Source: Clarkia xantiana subsp. parviflora
Lineage: Eukaryota; Streptophyta; Magnoliopsida; Myrtales; Onagraceae
Assembly (NCBI GenBank): GCA_036873135.1
Contig: JAPTYO010000003.1
Coordinates: forward strand, 31,128,763 to 31,192,762
Direction of reading: 5' to 3'
DNA: 64,000 bases
Made by a program: the position numbers and the translations under genes. How positions within the stretch are numbered: position 1 is the stretch's first letter; every line of letters begins with the position of its first letter. The notes beneath the pieces are model-generated. The model had not been told where the DNA came from. It saw nothing but the letters and a program-made list of their open reading frames with translations, and made no database searches. Of the stretch, positions 1 to 13,700 are shown in pieces.

Positions 1-3000
1 TTCTCAAATTCTAGTTTTATTGTTTCAAGACATAATTTGAAAAGAAATTATTTGACAATTTTAACATTTAAAATTAGTTTTAGAGTTTTTAGCCTCAAAT
101 GGTTACTATATATTATGTCATGTGGCGTAATATGTAATTTTGAACTGTAAAATGAATTATAAAAATTCACATCATTAGGTGATATTATAATATTTTAATA
201 TCTATGAATATATTTTTATATTAATTTCATATCATATTATCTAATTTTGAATATCGTAGTTATAATTATATTGGCCAAAAAAATCATAATTATAATTATA
301 ACTTCTTTTATGACTCTCTGATTTATTAACATTTTTTTTCATATGTTGGTAACTTATGTGCACTACTATATAACTAAAACAATAAAATGTGTATTATATT
401 TTGATATATGAATTTCAACACCTATCCGCACAAAGCGCAAATCAATAATATTATAACAAGAGTTTTCGTACACGTAAATCACGATTAATGGCGGGGTGAT
501 TGAGTAGCTATTATATATTTTTGCAAAATAAACCAAAAAATAGTTTTATGAAGTAAGTATTTTAATAAAAGAATAGGATAATAATTATCCATGCATTTCC
601 GACTTTTTTGCATGGTTGTTATTATAATATATATATAAAGCATATATCTTCTTGTTATAATGTCTATTCTATTGTTAATTAGCTCGACGACCATTGATCT
701 AACAACAATCGTCAATGTCCCGATCGATTGTATATTGTCTGTCGATTGTAATGTGAAAGGAGGATACGCTGTTGATGTATATATACCACATCTACTTTGC
801 GTGTTTCTATTGTTTATATCTAGTAGTCTATATAGTCTATAGACTAGCCTATAATGGCAGAGTTTGGTTTGGTCGTCCAAATGCTTAAATTAATTATATT
901 ATAATTATTATTACACAATATCATTTAAAAAATTGCATGAAGTGTCGAATTCATATTTTCCTTCCATTATTATATTATTGTTATTATTAAGGTTAATAAC
1001 CTAATTACAGTCTTAAGTTTGCACCATGTTGTCTTTATGTATTTCATGTTTAAATTGTTGTTAATAGGTGTCATAAGTTTCGTTTTCGTTATTTTTTAGT
1101 TTGCTGTTTGTTTTTTCTGTTAAACCTGAAGGATTTTGGTCCACGGATCGATAAAATTCAACAATAAAAGAATTTAAAAAATAGAAAGAAAAAAAAACAA
1201 AGTGACACTTCTACTTCTCTTTAACTTATGTCATTTAGTGTATACATACAATGAAATTGAAAAATTTATACAAAATGAGGTTCAATTTAACTTAATTGAC
1301 ATAAAATGCGTGAATTGAAGAAAACTCATACCCAAACTTAGGTTCTACCCTTAATATTATGATATTAACAAGTTTGGGAGGGCAATTTTGAATTTTTGCT
1401 TGAAATACGGAATATAAATAATTATGCCGTTTTTGTGTGTCTAGAATGAGTTTGAAGTGAAGATCATAGTCATATACCGTTATGTAATGTTCGAGTTCTC
1501 TCATTTACAACTTAAGATTTTTTCTAATTAGATTTTGTGAAAGACAAAGCATGCAGGGACACCGTCTTTGTAGTTTCACAAGCATTCTAGTATAGTCAAT
1601 ATACCGACTCATTAAATTCAATTCTACTATTTTTCTCTTATATTTGACATAGTATATACGTTAGTTTTAATCAGATTATTGCGATGTGACCCAAGAAATT
1701 TTAAATATGAAACTTCAAAACAAAATTATATATAAAAATAAATGTCATTACTCATTAACCAATAGAGACTAACACTCGCTTTGGTAATAATTATGCCATT
1801 GGACTGCTCATTTGAGTGAATTTATGACTTGACGGTTTCTATAATTTATTATTCTGAGTCCATATGCTTGAAAATTACTTGCTAAAAGTTAAAATTTATG
1901 ACCAAATTCAGGTCATATCTAATTTGGTCAACTCGAGAATAAACTAGTTTTCAAAAGATTATTATCTATTTTTTGGCAAAAAGAAGATATTATTTTTCTT
2001 TTATTATATTGCCTGCAAATCAAATTTTATGATTTTGGTACTATATAGTTTATATTATTAAATCAAGTATTATCTTCTTAAAATCGTTTCATAATAATTT
2101 CTCTCTTTCAAAAAAAGAACAATAAGAAACTATTAAGGGAAAATAAAAGGCGAAAACCTAAATATAATAAAAACTAGAGCAATTACTTTTTGTGGAAAAA
2201 TAAATAATTTATTTTCGCCTTTTTTTTGCTAAAAGAATAGTTAGGAAACAAGTACGATACAACCACAGCCGTCATGTGGATGACACTAATTTCGAGCCTG
2301 ACTCAGACGCACGTTGCATGGTTGTGACCATCGTACTTAATTTTGTTTTATTTTCATATGTATATATCATTATTATAATTTTTTTTAAACAAAAAGTTAA
2401 TAGGGCAAATTTAAGTCATTCAACTAGTCTTATTATATATATATTTGCGAACATAATATTTTGTCAACATAGCAACATTAACAACTAAATTTAATTAATA
2501 TACCGACCTTTGAAACTTCAATTATCAATTTATCATGAAATAATTTTAATCAAATTACAGGAGATTTGAACTTTTAACCCCATTATAAAAGATATAAATT
2601 CAAGAAACCTTATTAAAAAAAACGTGTAACAAAGTATAGAATCCTAATATATATATATATAATCAGTATTTTACATGAACGAAAAATTGAAAAAATCATA
2701 AAAGTAAACTCTGTAAAAAGTTGGCAGTTTTACTAAATTACCTTAAAAAATCTTAATTTTATCCAGATATAATTTTTTTTTTTGGTAAAACATCCAGATA
2801 TAATCTAATTAACTGTATTTTCAAATCCAGTATTTGACCAAATTTACGATGAACATTATCTATGCACCCGGAGTATGTAAACCCAAGTCTTTTCTAGTCC
2901 AACAGCATCACCGGCCCACAAAACCCGGTGCATACATCTTTTGAAATAGCTGCCAACTATTCTTTAACGAACAATATCCTAGGCACAGGCGTACAGAAGT

Positions 3001-3188
3001 CGACCGTCCACCTCCTTCCACATCAGACCACTCTGTCTGTCTTTGTCGAACGAACAAACAGACAAATCAATTTCTCCATTTACAAAATCCACTTCCCTCG
3101 AAATCCACCAGCAACCTCTTGAGATTTCCGATCACAGCCACCCGCCACCTGTACTTTCAAGAACATTCTAGTCGCGGTCTTTGCTTCA
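1..3188. other. AT-rich intergenic region upstream of PP2-A13-like gene
   Basis: I see no supported gene here. The open frames are short, AT-rich and low in complexity, and none resembles a known family. The last 300 bases become less AT-rich and probably hold the promoter and 5' leader of the F-box gene that starts at 3189, but no convincing TATA box was picked out. Confidence 0.6.
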
Positions 3189-5716
3189 ATGGGTTCCTTC
3201 TTCTCCTCTCAGTGTTCTTCCGCTGCTCCTTCTGTGCAGCCGACCACCCTCGGGGATCTTCCGGAGGGATGCGCGGCGGCGGTGCTGAGTTACCTCGGCC
3301 CTGAAGATATTTGCCGGCTGGCGAGGCTGAACCCGGCCTTCCGCGGCGCGTCGTGGGCCGATTTTGTGTGGGAGTCCAAGTTGCCGGAGAATTACGGTGT
3401 TCTTGCAGGCAAGGTGTTCGATGGATTGATCGAGGGGTTGGGTAAGAGAGAGATTTACACAAGGCTTTGCCGCGCTACTACTTTTGATGGCGGCAGTAAG
3501 GTACTTCACTATTCCTCTGTTTGGCGCTTTTCTTTGGTGGTGATGATTGACAGTTGCCCAATTGAATCCTTATGTATGACGCAGTATACAACTTGAACAT
3601 TTGGTCATTTTTTTCCATTTATTTATAGAACTAAGTTATGATTTGGTTAATGCAATAGTTTTTAAGGTGGAAGGGCTAATCAATCAAATTTTTTTTTTTT
3701 TGGAATTTCTGCAGAGAGTTTGGCTAGACAAACGAACAAGCAGAATCTGTTTAAACATCTCCGTGAAAGGTCTAACTGTTACCGGAATTGACGATCGTAG
3801 ATATTGGAATTACATCCCGACTGACGAGTCTAGGTAAGGTTCCCTGCCTTCTCTAAAACTGACAAAAAAAATAATAATTTGACATTGATCTTATATGTTA
3901 TACTTTTGAAGGAGCTTAAATTTTAAGGAGAATCTTCTTACTGGATGAATTAAGGTCTTTCTTTTCGTCTTATCACCAAAACCTGTAAACTTCAGTGTTT
4001 GTATTTGTATTGCTTGATTGATATATTTCACCTTTTATGGAAGTTTTCCAATTCTTAGTATGACCTAATTTTTCTTATGATTTTGCTCATTATATTCCTT
4101 TCCATCCAAAGTCCCTGGTTTTCCTTAGGGTAGTAATTCTTGAATTGGGTATCTCTAATTGGTTTTTGCTTAGGGTAGTATTTCTTGAATTAGGTATTTC
4201 TTATTAGTTTTGTTTTTAGTGTCCTCTTTTCTAACAGGTTAGGTTTGACCCTTTTTCGCCTTTCTGAGTCATTAGATTCCTTTTCTTTCAGCTGAAATGA
4301 AACTAGTTGTATTCACAAGCCCACAGTTTTGACAAATGGTTTTCACCTTCTCCTTCCTGTCTCTTTCTCCAACCTAAGTTTTGCTTCTAGTAAAAAAGTT
4401 GCATAGATGATTCCAAATGCAGAACTTTCCACAATGATAGGCACCAAGAACATACCATCTAGAAGGATGTTGTTTAAGTATAAATGCGAAACACACTCAC
4501 CTATAACTTTAAGGTTCTAGAACAGTTGTTGAAGTGGTTAGTCTAAACTTTCACGTTGTATCAATACGCGTTTGCTCGAATCTCTCCGCAGCGCCAAGTT
4601 TAAACCCCTGATATTAAAAAAAAAGTTTCACATGATGGGCCATCAATATGTTTTAGCTTACACGTGAGGGGGAATGTTGAAGTATAAAGGCGAAACCATG
4701 TCTTCACTTATTACTTTAAGGTTTTAGTACATTTGGTTAAGTGGTTAGTCTTAACTTTCACATATGTAAAATTGCTTTTTTTAAGGTTCAGTAAATAACA
4801 TGTTCTTCCATTGGGGCTTTTGTGTTATGTTTGCACCATTATCAGCTGCTTTACACTCAAAGTTTAGGTTTTACTAGTCGAGACTCATGTAATCTCGAAT
4901 ACCTATCCATGTTGCTAGCCAATAATGCAGATAACTTGTAAACAAACTTATTTCCATCCTAATAATAATGGGGAAAATTATATATGTCTATTGGTCTCCA
5001 TGAAAACTCGGGTTGCAAAGCAACATCGAGTTAATCTGGAACGCAACTGCACTCTCGAGTTTCTCTGCATTTTGTGGTAACTCTTTCAGGCTAGAGCTCA
5101 GGATCTTTTAGAGCTAGAAATGCAAAAGCAATAAATTTTGAAAAGAGAAATGCTGCAAAGTGTGAAGCTTAGACAGAAATTTGAACATTCTACTATTTCA
5201 GGAAACTGCTAATCATCTTATAACATTCACTGTCCTGAAAAATCCAAATTTTCAATTCCTTGAAATTTCCAAATTCTTTTCCTTTGCAGATTCAATACAG
5301 TTGCTTATGTCCAACAAACATGGTGGTTCGAGGTTGAAGGTGAAGTGGAGTTCCCATTCCCAGCAGGAACCTACAGTGTGTTCATCAGGGTTCAGTTAGG
5401 GCGAACCCAGAAGTGGTTCGGACGCAGGCTCTGCAACACCGAACAAGTCCACGGTTGGGACATAAAGCCTGTTAGGTTCCACCTATCCACCTCAGACGGC
5501 CAATCAACTGCTTCCAAGTGTTTCTTGACCGAACCAGGTAAATGGTTAAACTACCATGTTGGTGACTTCACTGTTTCAAAGCGCAACAACACAGAAACAA
5601 CAAAGGTTAAGTTTTCAATGACCCAGATCGACTGTACACACACAAAGGGCGGTCTTTGCCTCGACTCTGTGATGATATACCCTAGTGAATACAAAGAGAG
5701 GTTAAAGCATTTTTAA
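3189..5716 (+). CDS. PP2-A13: F-box protein, PP2-A13-like (F-box plus phloem protein 2 domain)
   Basis: Three exons, 3189-3500, 3715-3833 and 5290-5716, join in phase to 285 residues, close to the usual length of Arabidopsis PP2-A12/A13-type proteins (about 290). Residues about 20-65 form an F-box, beginning LPEGCAAAVLSYLGPEDIC, which in this family binds SKP1 in an SCF ubiquitin ligase. Exons 2 and 3 give a PP2 lectin-like domain with the typical RVWLDKRTSRICL start, the WWFEVEG strand and the C-terminal GGLCLDSVMIYPSEY motif. All splice sites are GT-AG. The start is the first ATG of the MGSFFSS N-terminus usual in this subfamily. Intron 2 is long (1456 bp) and holds retroelement debris. The role as substrate receptor, perhaps recognising glycoproteins, is inferred from the family; the target is unknown. 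Confidence 0.92.
4470..4770 (+). repeat. Pair of diverged LTR-like direct repeats in intron 2 of the F-box gene
   Basis: Two related stretches, about 4470-4560 and 4675-4770, share the start TGTT(G/T)AAGTATAAA, the middle AACTTTAAGGTT and the end GTGGTTAGTCT. A purine-rich tract, GTGAGGGGGAA, stands directly before the second copy, as a polypurine tract stands before a 3' LTR. I read this as the worn 3' end of a Ty1/copia-type element in the host intron. No coding sequence remains. Confidence 0.5.
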
Positions 5717-6980
5717 GCTGCTATAATCTTAGGCTTTAGGAATATGATATTGTGTTTCTGTATAGGAATAGTCGGGTTGTGTCGGTTTTTTTTTTTTTTT
5801 ACGGGTTGAAGAAGAGAGTTGTTGGGTCGAAGCAAAAGCAGAAATTGTGTTTATTTGAGCATACTGCTTGTTTTGTAAGACATATGTGTGCAGTTGGGGT
5901 TGTGAAGAACAATTTGTGCAAATGGTTATCTGTTTGGTTGGATCTTTTGGGATAAATGTAATGGTATTTTGAGCTGTCATTTTCTTTCTTCCATCATACA
6001 GAACTGGCTTGATGCTGATGAGCAAAATTTGTGGTCATGTTAGCTGCACCAATTATTCTAGTAGTTGACATTAATAATTAGAATCTTCATAGGGTATACT
6101 TGTTTATGGTGTGTGTCAATAAATTTGTTGGGTAAAAGTTACTAAAATAACCGCTACTTAAAATTTGAACAATTGTAAATGGCTAACTGAACCGAATTTT
6201 TTATTTTTGAGTAAATTGTTAACTCTGTTTCAATTTCTGTCAAATTAGATAGAAAATGAGCTTTTTTTTTTTGCTACGTGGGGCTTTTCATGTGTATTAA
6301 CGATTGATTAAAACATAAATTAAAAATATTGCAATGAATTATCTTCAATTGAATGTAAAATTAGGCTTCCGCCAATTTGAAAGGTGCGTTTCAACTGAAG
6401 GTATTTTGTTGCAATACTTTCAATTTATATTTGAATCTATTGTGGGTACTCATGAAAAGACCATACGTGATAGAAACATGCTCATTTTATGTCCAATTTT
6501 ACAAGAATTGAAACATATGTAGTAATTTGCTCAAAAATTGAAAGTTCGAGACTTTGAGTAGCCAATTTTAAAAAATCAAAGTTCAAGTAGTGATTTGCAA
6601 ATTGCTCAGAATTCATGTAGCAATTTGGTTATTAACCATATTCTAACTGTTGTAGAATTGACAAACTTTTAAATTATACAACTCACTGGAGTTTTAGAAA
6701 ATACGAATATTATTTTTTTAAAAAAAGTACTAAAGAATTCACCGATTTGATAGTACATATTTTGAGAATTTTTATATTGTAAATGACATTGAACGGGTAA
6801 CCGTCAATTCCTAAAACGGGCTATACCATGTACTTTATCTGCTGGATTGTAGTTGATGGACACCTGGTGAATATTTATGTACTATAAATACAAGACAATA
6901 AGCGGCGAACTAGCACTTTCACAAAGAAATGAGTTTTTCTACCATGCTCTAAAAGCACCAAGCTTTCGTTTTTTTTTATT
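5717..6980. other. 3' flank of F-box gene and intergenic DNA
   Basis: The first 350 bases are probably the 3' untranslated region; an AATAAA motif lies near 6118. The remainder is AT-rich with no supported gene. Confidence 0.5.
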
Positions 6981-7130
6981 ACTAGGGTGGACTTAATTGT
7001 AACATATGTAAAACTTTAAAAGTATGAAAAAAATATGAAATATTTTAACCACGCCTAATATTTGCATTATACTATTAATAATATCAAATTCCCTCTATGG
7101 TTCACCTTTAGATTAATAGAAAATTACAAA
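6981..7130 (+). repeat. Dispersed repeat, copy 1
   Basis: About 150 bp beginning GGGTGGACTTAATTGTAACA recurs in the same orientation near 20286-20430, inside intron 2 of the DUF4378-like gene. The two copies keep the same order of short motifs, including TACTATTAATAATATCAAAT. No coding capacity or terminal structure is visible, so the family is unknown. Confidence 0.6.
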
Positions 7131-7139
7131 AATAAGTAT

Positions 7140-9130
7140 CAAAAGCATGGTTCTCTTGGAGCGTGATAAAAAGACCCCAAAGAAAGAAGCGAATCAATTA
7201 GAATAGAGATATTGAGGAGAAGCGGAAGAGAGATTTGTATCTTGTAGCGCAGAGTTTTTGTTATACATAATTTTTTTTTTATCTTAAATGAGCATATTAT
7301 TATAATAGGAAAACACTTACAAAATCAAAGAAAGAAATTGAGTTCAGCAACCACGACGGAATACATGGTTTTGACCTAGTTTCCGTAACAATATTAGTCG
7401 TTGTTGTAACACAAAACTAAGATACTGGGACACTAAGGAGATGCGCAACATGCATACAAATAACGTAATTAACAACAAGAGAGATAAATAAGCGTTGGCA
7501 AGGCCTGGTAGAACAAATGATATTGAGGAAGATATCAGCTGATACAACAAAACAATCGCAGATGATCTAGCTAACAGCAACCCTGCTCGACAATCACTAA
7601 TGTCTACCCCAGACAAGACTTTATTGGCGGAAGATCCAGAAGCGGATGGAACGATGTAGATGCAACCCGTGTAGGAACCAAACAAAGCAACAATACTCAC
7701 AAACTTATCAACACACAAGTATAACCACAAGAAATGGTAGAAAACGGTAAAGATTCATCTGTGTTATACGAAGTTCAAAACCTGCCTACCGGTGCAGTCA
7801 AAGCCAAGGAACATCCTAAAAGGAATGGCGCAGGGGAAAGATGCCAGAGAGAATCTCTTATTCTCTGTGGTGAGAAAGAGTTTGCAAGAACAAAGCCCAG
7901 TGCGAACAGAGGCAATATTCGAAAAGTGACAGTGAGAGATCATGTGTTTACTTGTGCGAGGAAAAGACTAGTGTATATGTTGATCTGCGATCCCAACTAG
8001 AAGAGGAGTATGATGTCGCGGTGGAGAAAGCGTTTCCACTAACAAACGCTTTCTGAGTTTAAAGCGGTGAACACAGTCATCACCAAAGAACTTATCACGA
8101 TCCTCCTCTCAAGTGAGTAACTTGGCCCGAAGAATTGAGCGTGAGAAGCATGCCATAACACCCAGATCAGAACCACCAGTGTTGAAAAGATTCACATTAG
8201 GTGTGAAGAGATGGTGAAACCATGAAAGGACTATGCTTAAACAAGACCCCTTCGGCCCTGAGCCGATCTGGACCGGGTCTTTGGTTCGGTTTGCTTCTCC
8301 AGTTTGGGTCAGGTCGCCAGTTCGGACTGGTGCACCGGTTTGGGATAGGAAGTGAATCGGTTCAATTGGTTTAAGAGCATGGTGGTTGGGGCTAAAAGTC
8401 AAAATGTGACTTTTAGGTTGCTTAGGTGATTGACTTGGGTCAACTAGTCTAAGAGAAATGTGGTTGGGTCTAGAAGTCAAGGGATGACTTTTGGTTAGCT
8501 TTGGTGGTTGACTTGTAGCTGAGGTGGTTGACTTGTAGCTGAGACCGGCAGCTAGGAATGTTGGAACGTCGAGAGGCCTCCGGGGGAAGAGCGGAAGGAA
8601 CAGGGTGTGGACGGTGTGATGACTCGGCACCGGAGGGAGCGAAAGACGTCTCGACAATGAGGAACGTGGAGGTCCAGGAACGTGGTACCGTGGAGGTCCA
8701 AGAACGTGAATAATGATTTTCCGGAACGTAGGAAGGAGACGTAGTCGAGTGGTCGACTCGTAGAGTAAGCTCGGTTTATGTCGGTGATTAGAAGGAGTAT
8801 ATGGGTGTTCCGGTGTTCCGATCCCTGTCCGATCAAATTCCGACAGCGGTCGGCTTGTGCCTACATCGTTCGGATCAGGACCAGATCGGAGCTGGCGTAG
8901 GAAAGATACGACAGAGGTGATCGGCGAAGATGGCATCAACGACGACGACGTTTGATTTTGCTAGTGAGAGAGCACCGACTCAGTAAGGTGAGACATTTGC
9001 TTTTGCCGGTGAAAGAGCACCGACTCAGTGAGATGAGTTCTTCATCCCTTTCCAAAAAAAAAAACATACGATAGAGAGAAGAAGGAGCTTTCTCTCTCTA
9101 GGAGGAGCTTTCTCCTATTTATCCATAATT
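7140..9130 (-). other. Unidentified region, possibly a decayed mobile element read leftward
   Basis: Two minus-strand frames, 8939-8109 (276 residues, Ser/Pro/Thr-rich) and 7730-7344 (128 residues, very hydrophobic), stand out but resemble no family I recognise, and stops separate them. At about 9110-9125 the minus strand reads ATAAATAGGAGAAAG, which could be a TATA box ahead of a pyrimidine-rich leader. Short local duplications are present: GGTGGTTGACTTGTAGCTGA repeats near 8507-8545, and GAGAGCACCGACTCAGT-like units lie near 8966 and 9014. Together this suggests a non-autonomous element rather than a host gene. Confidence 0.25.
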
Positions 9131-9604
9131 TAGATTCTTGTTTGTTTCTTTATCATCTCAAAATGGATGATTGATAAAAAAAACATGTTGAATAACATAA
9201 CTTTATCGTGAATGTCATTCACGTCGTATTATGCTATTTAAATACAAATATATAAAAAATAAATATTGTTTATATTATGTATTATCATTCTATCTTATAT
9301 TTATACGAAAATATGTATTTTCGTGTGTATTTATATCATATTATTGTGTTATTTAAGAAATTGTCAGCTTTAAGGGGGTAAATCTCCAAAGAATTAAACT
9401 ACGGGGGATAGCTTGCATTTGGCTTCACCTTGTTCGTTAATTCCGAGGAAGGATGGATAATAAGACGGCAGTTACGGAGAAATTATATGCTAGCTCCGTG
9501 GCAACAGCTGTCCTCTACTTGTTACTCTACACACCATTCATAACATGACAAGTGTCAGGGAGACAAAAGTAGGAAGTAAGCAGTAACAGAACATATTCTG
9601 AGTA
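9131..9604. other. Intergenic DNA
   Basis: AT-rich sequence with no gene or clear repeat. The final 8 bases, TCTGAGTA, are the left target duplication of the next element. Confidence 0.5.
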
Positions 9605-10499
9605 TAGGGCTGGCGATGGTGAGGGTATGGTGCGAATAGCACTAATACCATAACCATACCATATTTTTTTCACTCATACCATAACCATAACCACTGCGGT
9701 TATGATTCTTCATACCATAACCATAACCATGGTTTTTCACCACGGTTAAACCATTTAACCACAATCATTCAAACTAATACAACATCATTGTTTCATAAAA
9801 TACAAGTAAATATACATTCAATTTCATACACGAAATCCAAATTGAACATAACTTCATTGTTACACTAAATTAAAAAAAAAAAAAAAACACACACACACAC
9901 ACACACATCTTCAATCGCTTATCACTAGCGATCATCGATCCTCGCCATCACTTCCATTCGTGGTTACCTAATAATAAGAAATATAGACATAAATTAGGCA
10001 TATTTATGTAATTGCTGAATTACTCTCACTTGTCAGTTGACCTAGGCAAATGAAGAAGTGAACGAGAGTTTGAGTCTCTGAGAGTGAGAGTGAGTTTAAC
10101 AAATTAAGTTAGATTGAAATTGAATGGTGGGAATTTCTTGGCAAAAAAATAAAAGGTCAAGATTGAATGTTAGGAATTGCTTGGCAAAAAAAAAAAAAAA
10201 AAACAGTGGGTGGGAAAGGGAACATAATAAGAATTATAATATTTGACTAATAATGTATATATATATATATATAAGTATTAGTAATATATTTATATATATA
10301 ATATTAATATATTATATATATAGAGGTGATGGTTATAACCGCGGTTATAGACTGAATACCATCACCACAACCATAACCATTGCGGTTACAAGATTCATCA
10401 CCATAACCGCCCCTCATCATAATGGTGCGGTTAACCATTGCGGTAAATGGTGCGAATAACCATGGTTATTTGATTTTCACCGCACCATTGCCGGCCCTA
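9605..10499. mobile_element. Non-autonomous hAT-type DNA transposon
   Basis: The 895-bp element starts TAGGGCTGGCGATGGT and ends with the inverted match; the right end reads TAGGGCCGGCAATGGT on the minus strand, so 14 of 16 terminal bases agree. An identical 8-bp direct repeat, TCTGAGTA, flanks it at 9597-9604 and 10500-10507, the target duplication length of hAT elements. The subterminal regions are crowded with ACCATAACC/GGTTATGGT motifs on both strands, like transposase-binding clusters. It contains a CA microsatellite near 9885-9906 and a TA-rich stretch at 10255-10320, and no transposase. It lies about 220 bp upstream of the LPLAT1-type start codon. Confidence 0.9.
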
Positions 10500-10719
10500 T
10501 CTGAGTAGTGCGGAGGCAACAGGTGTACCGAGCTAGAGAATAATTTCTCACAGTCACGACTCACGGCACAGACAAAGAGGGTATTTAGGTAATTTTAGCG
10601 GCGAGGAGCAGCGAGCAGAGCAGAGAGCCTACTAAATCAACTCCCACAGTCCACCCAATTCGCAATCGCATCGTTCTTCCTTCTCCATCAAACAAATTCC
10701 TACGCCGGTGAGTTGAGCC

Positions 10720-13700
10720 ATGGAGCTGGACCTGGCGCCCATGGCGGCCACGATCGGCGTCTCCGTACCTGTATTCCGCTTCCTCCTCTGCTTCCTTGCC
10801 ACCATCCCGGTCTCCTTCTTCTGGCGCTTGGCCCCGGGCCGCCTCGCCAAGCATGCCTACGCTGCCGGATCTGGAGCTCTTCTATCCTACCTCTCCTTTG
10901 GATTCTCCTCGAATCTCCACTTCCTCGTTCCAATGACTCTCGGGTACTTATCGATGGTCCTGTTCCGTGCTAAATGCGGGATTTTGACTTTCTTCCTCGG
11001 GTTCGGATACCTCATTGGCTGGTAAGTCTTAATGAATTGATTCAGAAAACTAATGTGTATTCTGGAATGATAAAGTATGAATCATAGCATAGCATGCTGT
11101 GTTTGGTTTGGGTTTATAAAATTTGTTGCCTGTTGGTTGGTTTAATATCAATTGGAAGTCGATCAACTTCAAGATTTTAAATTTTCCCTTTTTAATTGCT
11201 TCTTAGTTTGAGATAGCATGCTTTGATTTAGGGAGCTGCATGTAGAACTTGAAAAACTTTTCTCGTAAGTAAAGGCAGAAAACTTATTGGACTGCATATG
11301 GAAGCATACATATGTTAGGAGAATACTGAGAAGTATGCTATCACTGATTGCAATACTTTGGAGAACACAAGGAAGTTTCTCATCAATCTATCAATTGTTT
11401 GGGAGAAATATGTTGCTTCTAGCAATTGATTCCAGTTCTTGGAGTTTTGGTTTTCAGTATAAACTGAAGTAACAATAACAGTACTACATCTATTGTGCAC
11501 GGAATGGCTTTAGGTTCTTGAATATTTGAGCAACTGTCATCTTCTTTTTGCATTTTGAATATCCTCAATTAATAATGCTTATTTTTTCTTGGCTTTGCAC
11601 CTTTCAACATTCATAGTATTAGACGTGATCTCAGTGACGTTCCTCTCCCTCTGAACTATCTTTCTTGAAAAAGGAAGTCTTTTTTTGTGTTCTGTTCTAG
11701 TATGAAGAAAATGGATAGTGCTCATATATGGTGAGAATGTGAGATTATAATGGCCCAACTGTTGATAGATTGTTTCTAAATACAGCCACGTCTACTACAT
11801 GAGTGGGGATGCATGGAAGGAAGGTGGCATTGATGCTACAGGCAAGCAGAGATTTCTATTAGGCATTTATTTTTTCTGCTTACAAATGGAATAATGCCGT
11901 TCTAGTAGAAGAACAATTTCACAAAAGTTAATTCAACATGGATAATTTATGGTTGACTTAACTGTCAACCGTTTTATCTGTAACTGCACAAAAATTAATT
12001 ACATATTGGCCTACATTTATGCTTGACTTTACTGTCTTAAGAGTTTTATGAGACAATAGTAAATTCAGTAATTTTAACTGCTAACAGTGAATCACACAAT
12101 TTCCTTTTGGTGTATTATTATATGTAGTTACCAGTGAATACTTCTAAGTTGTGATCATTTTGTAGGTATATAATTGTAAAAATGGGTGACCCTATGTTGA
12201 CATTTTCAGTACAGCTTTTGAGCTTTATACCTTTAAAATCTCTCTATACCATCATGGTATGATAAATCCAATTGTTCAACATTTTGTAGTATGATACTTA
12301 TTTTTGTATTTTCTCTTGATTAGGAGCTTTAATGGTGTTAACATTGAAAGTCATCTCTTGTGCAATGAACTACAATGATGGTGCATTGCCAGATGAAGCT
12401 CTAAGCGAGACCCAGAAGAAGAATCGTTTGATTAAGTTACCTTCACTGATAGAATACTTTGGCTACTGTCTCTGCTGCGGTAGTCATTTTGCTGGTCCTG
12501 TTTATGAAATGAAGGATTATCTTGAGTGGACTGAAGGAAAGGGGGTAAATATTTTCACCATCTTAAAAGTCTTTATCATTTTTACTTATGCATTTCCCAT
12601 CAAGTTGTTAATAAACCTTATATTGACAGATATGGAACTTTTCGGAGAAAGAACCAAAACCTTCTCCATTTGGATCAACTCTTCGAGCAATTATCCAAGC
12701 TGCTTTCTGCATGGCTTTGTACCTTTACCTAGTACCTCATTATCCCTTGAACAAGTTTACCGATCCAGAATACCATGAATGGGGATTCTGGAAGCGATTA
12801 AGTTACCAATACATGTCCGGTTTCACAGCACGCTGGAAGTATTACTTTATCTGGTCGATTTCAGAGGCATCTATTATTATATCAGGTCTTGGCTTTAGCG
12901 GTTGGACCGAAACTAATCCAACAAAGCCAAAGTGGGATAGGGCCATAAATGTTGATGTTCTAGGTGTTGAATTTGCTAAGAGCTCAGTTCAGTTGCCATT
13001 AGTGTGGAACATTCAAGTCAGCACTTGGCTCCGTCATTGTTAGTATCTGTCCTCTCTTTTCTACTTTCTTGGCTGGCAATAATCAGTATCTTTCTCTAAC
13101 ATGGGGTTCCTTCTTTGAATCTTTATTGTGTTTTGCTGCAGATGTTTATGAGAGGCTTGTCCAGAAGGGTAAGAAACCTGGTTTCTTCCAATTGTTGGCT
13201 ACTCAGACCGTCAGCGCTATTTGGCATGTGAGTGAAATCTTCTGCTCTGCTTAAAAATTTACAAAGCAATTACTCAACCACTAATGCAGAAAAATTTGCC
13301 AACTTTATGCTGCTGCCATGATTTATATTGCCATTATCATGTGCTTGAATCTTGATTGTCTTGCCATAGTATTATCATCATGTTGCTTTATATTGAACCA
13401 ACCGACCAACCTCTTTCTCATTATATCAATCAAGATTAGAACTGCTAGCTATTGTTGTTATAACTATAAGCAAGATAAGATTTTGGATCATTTTCTTCTT
13501 ATTTTAGTAATAAAATCATGAATTTCATACAGGGGTTGTACCCAGGATACCTAATATTCTTCGTGCAGTCTGCTTTGATGATAGCGGGTTCAAGAGGTAA
13601 CTAATTACTCAACCACCGACGACTGCCTTCTCATTTACTACTCATTAAGCCTTCTAACTTGGTAAAAACACATTTGTTTTACAGTTATTTACAGATGGCA

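Noticed and set aside
485..880. 131-codon minus-strand frame near the left edge
   Set aside because: AT-rich, low complexity, no motif and no splice partners.
7344..7730. 128-codon hydrophobic minus-strand frame that could be a small membrane protein
   Set aside because: Hydrophobicity follows from T-rich sequence; no motif, no neighbour support, and stops around it.
8109..8939. 276-codon minus-strand frame
   Set aside because: No family resemblance, Ser/Pro/Thr-rich, local duplications, and no intron/exon context. Kept only as part of an unidentified region.
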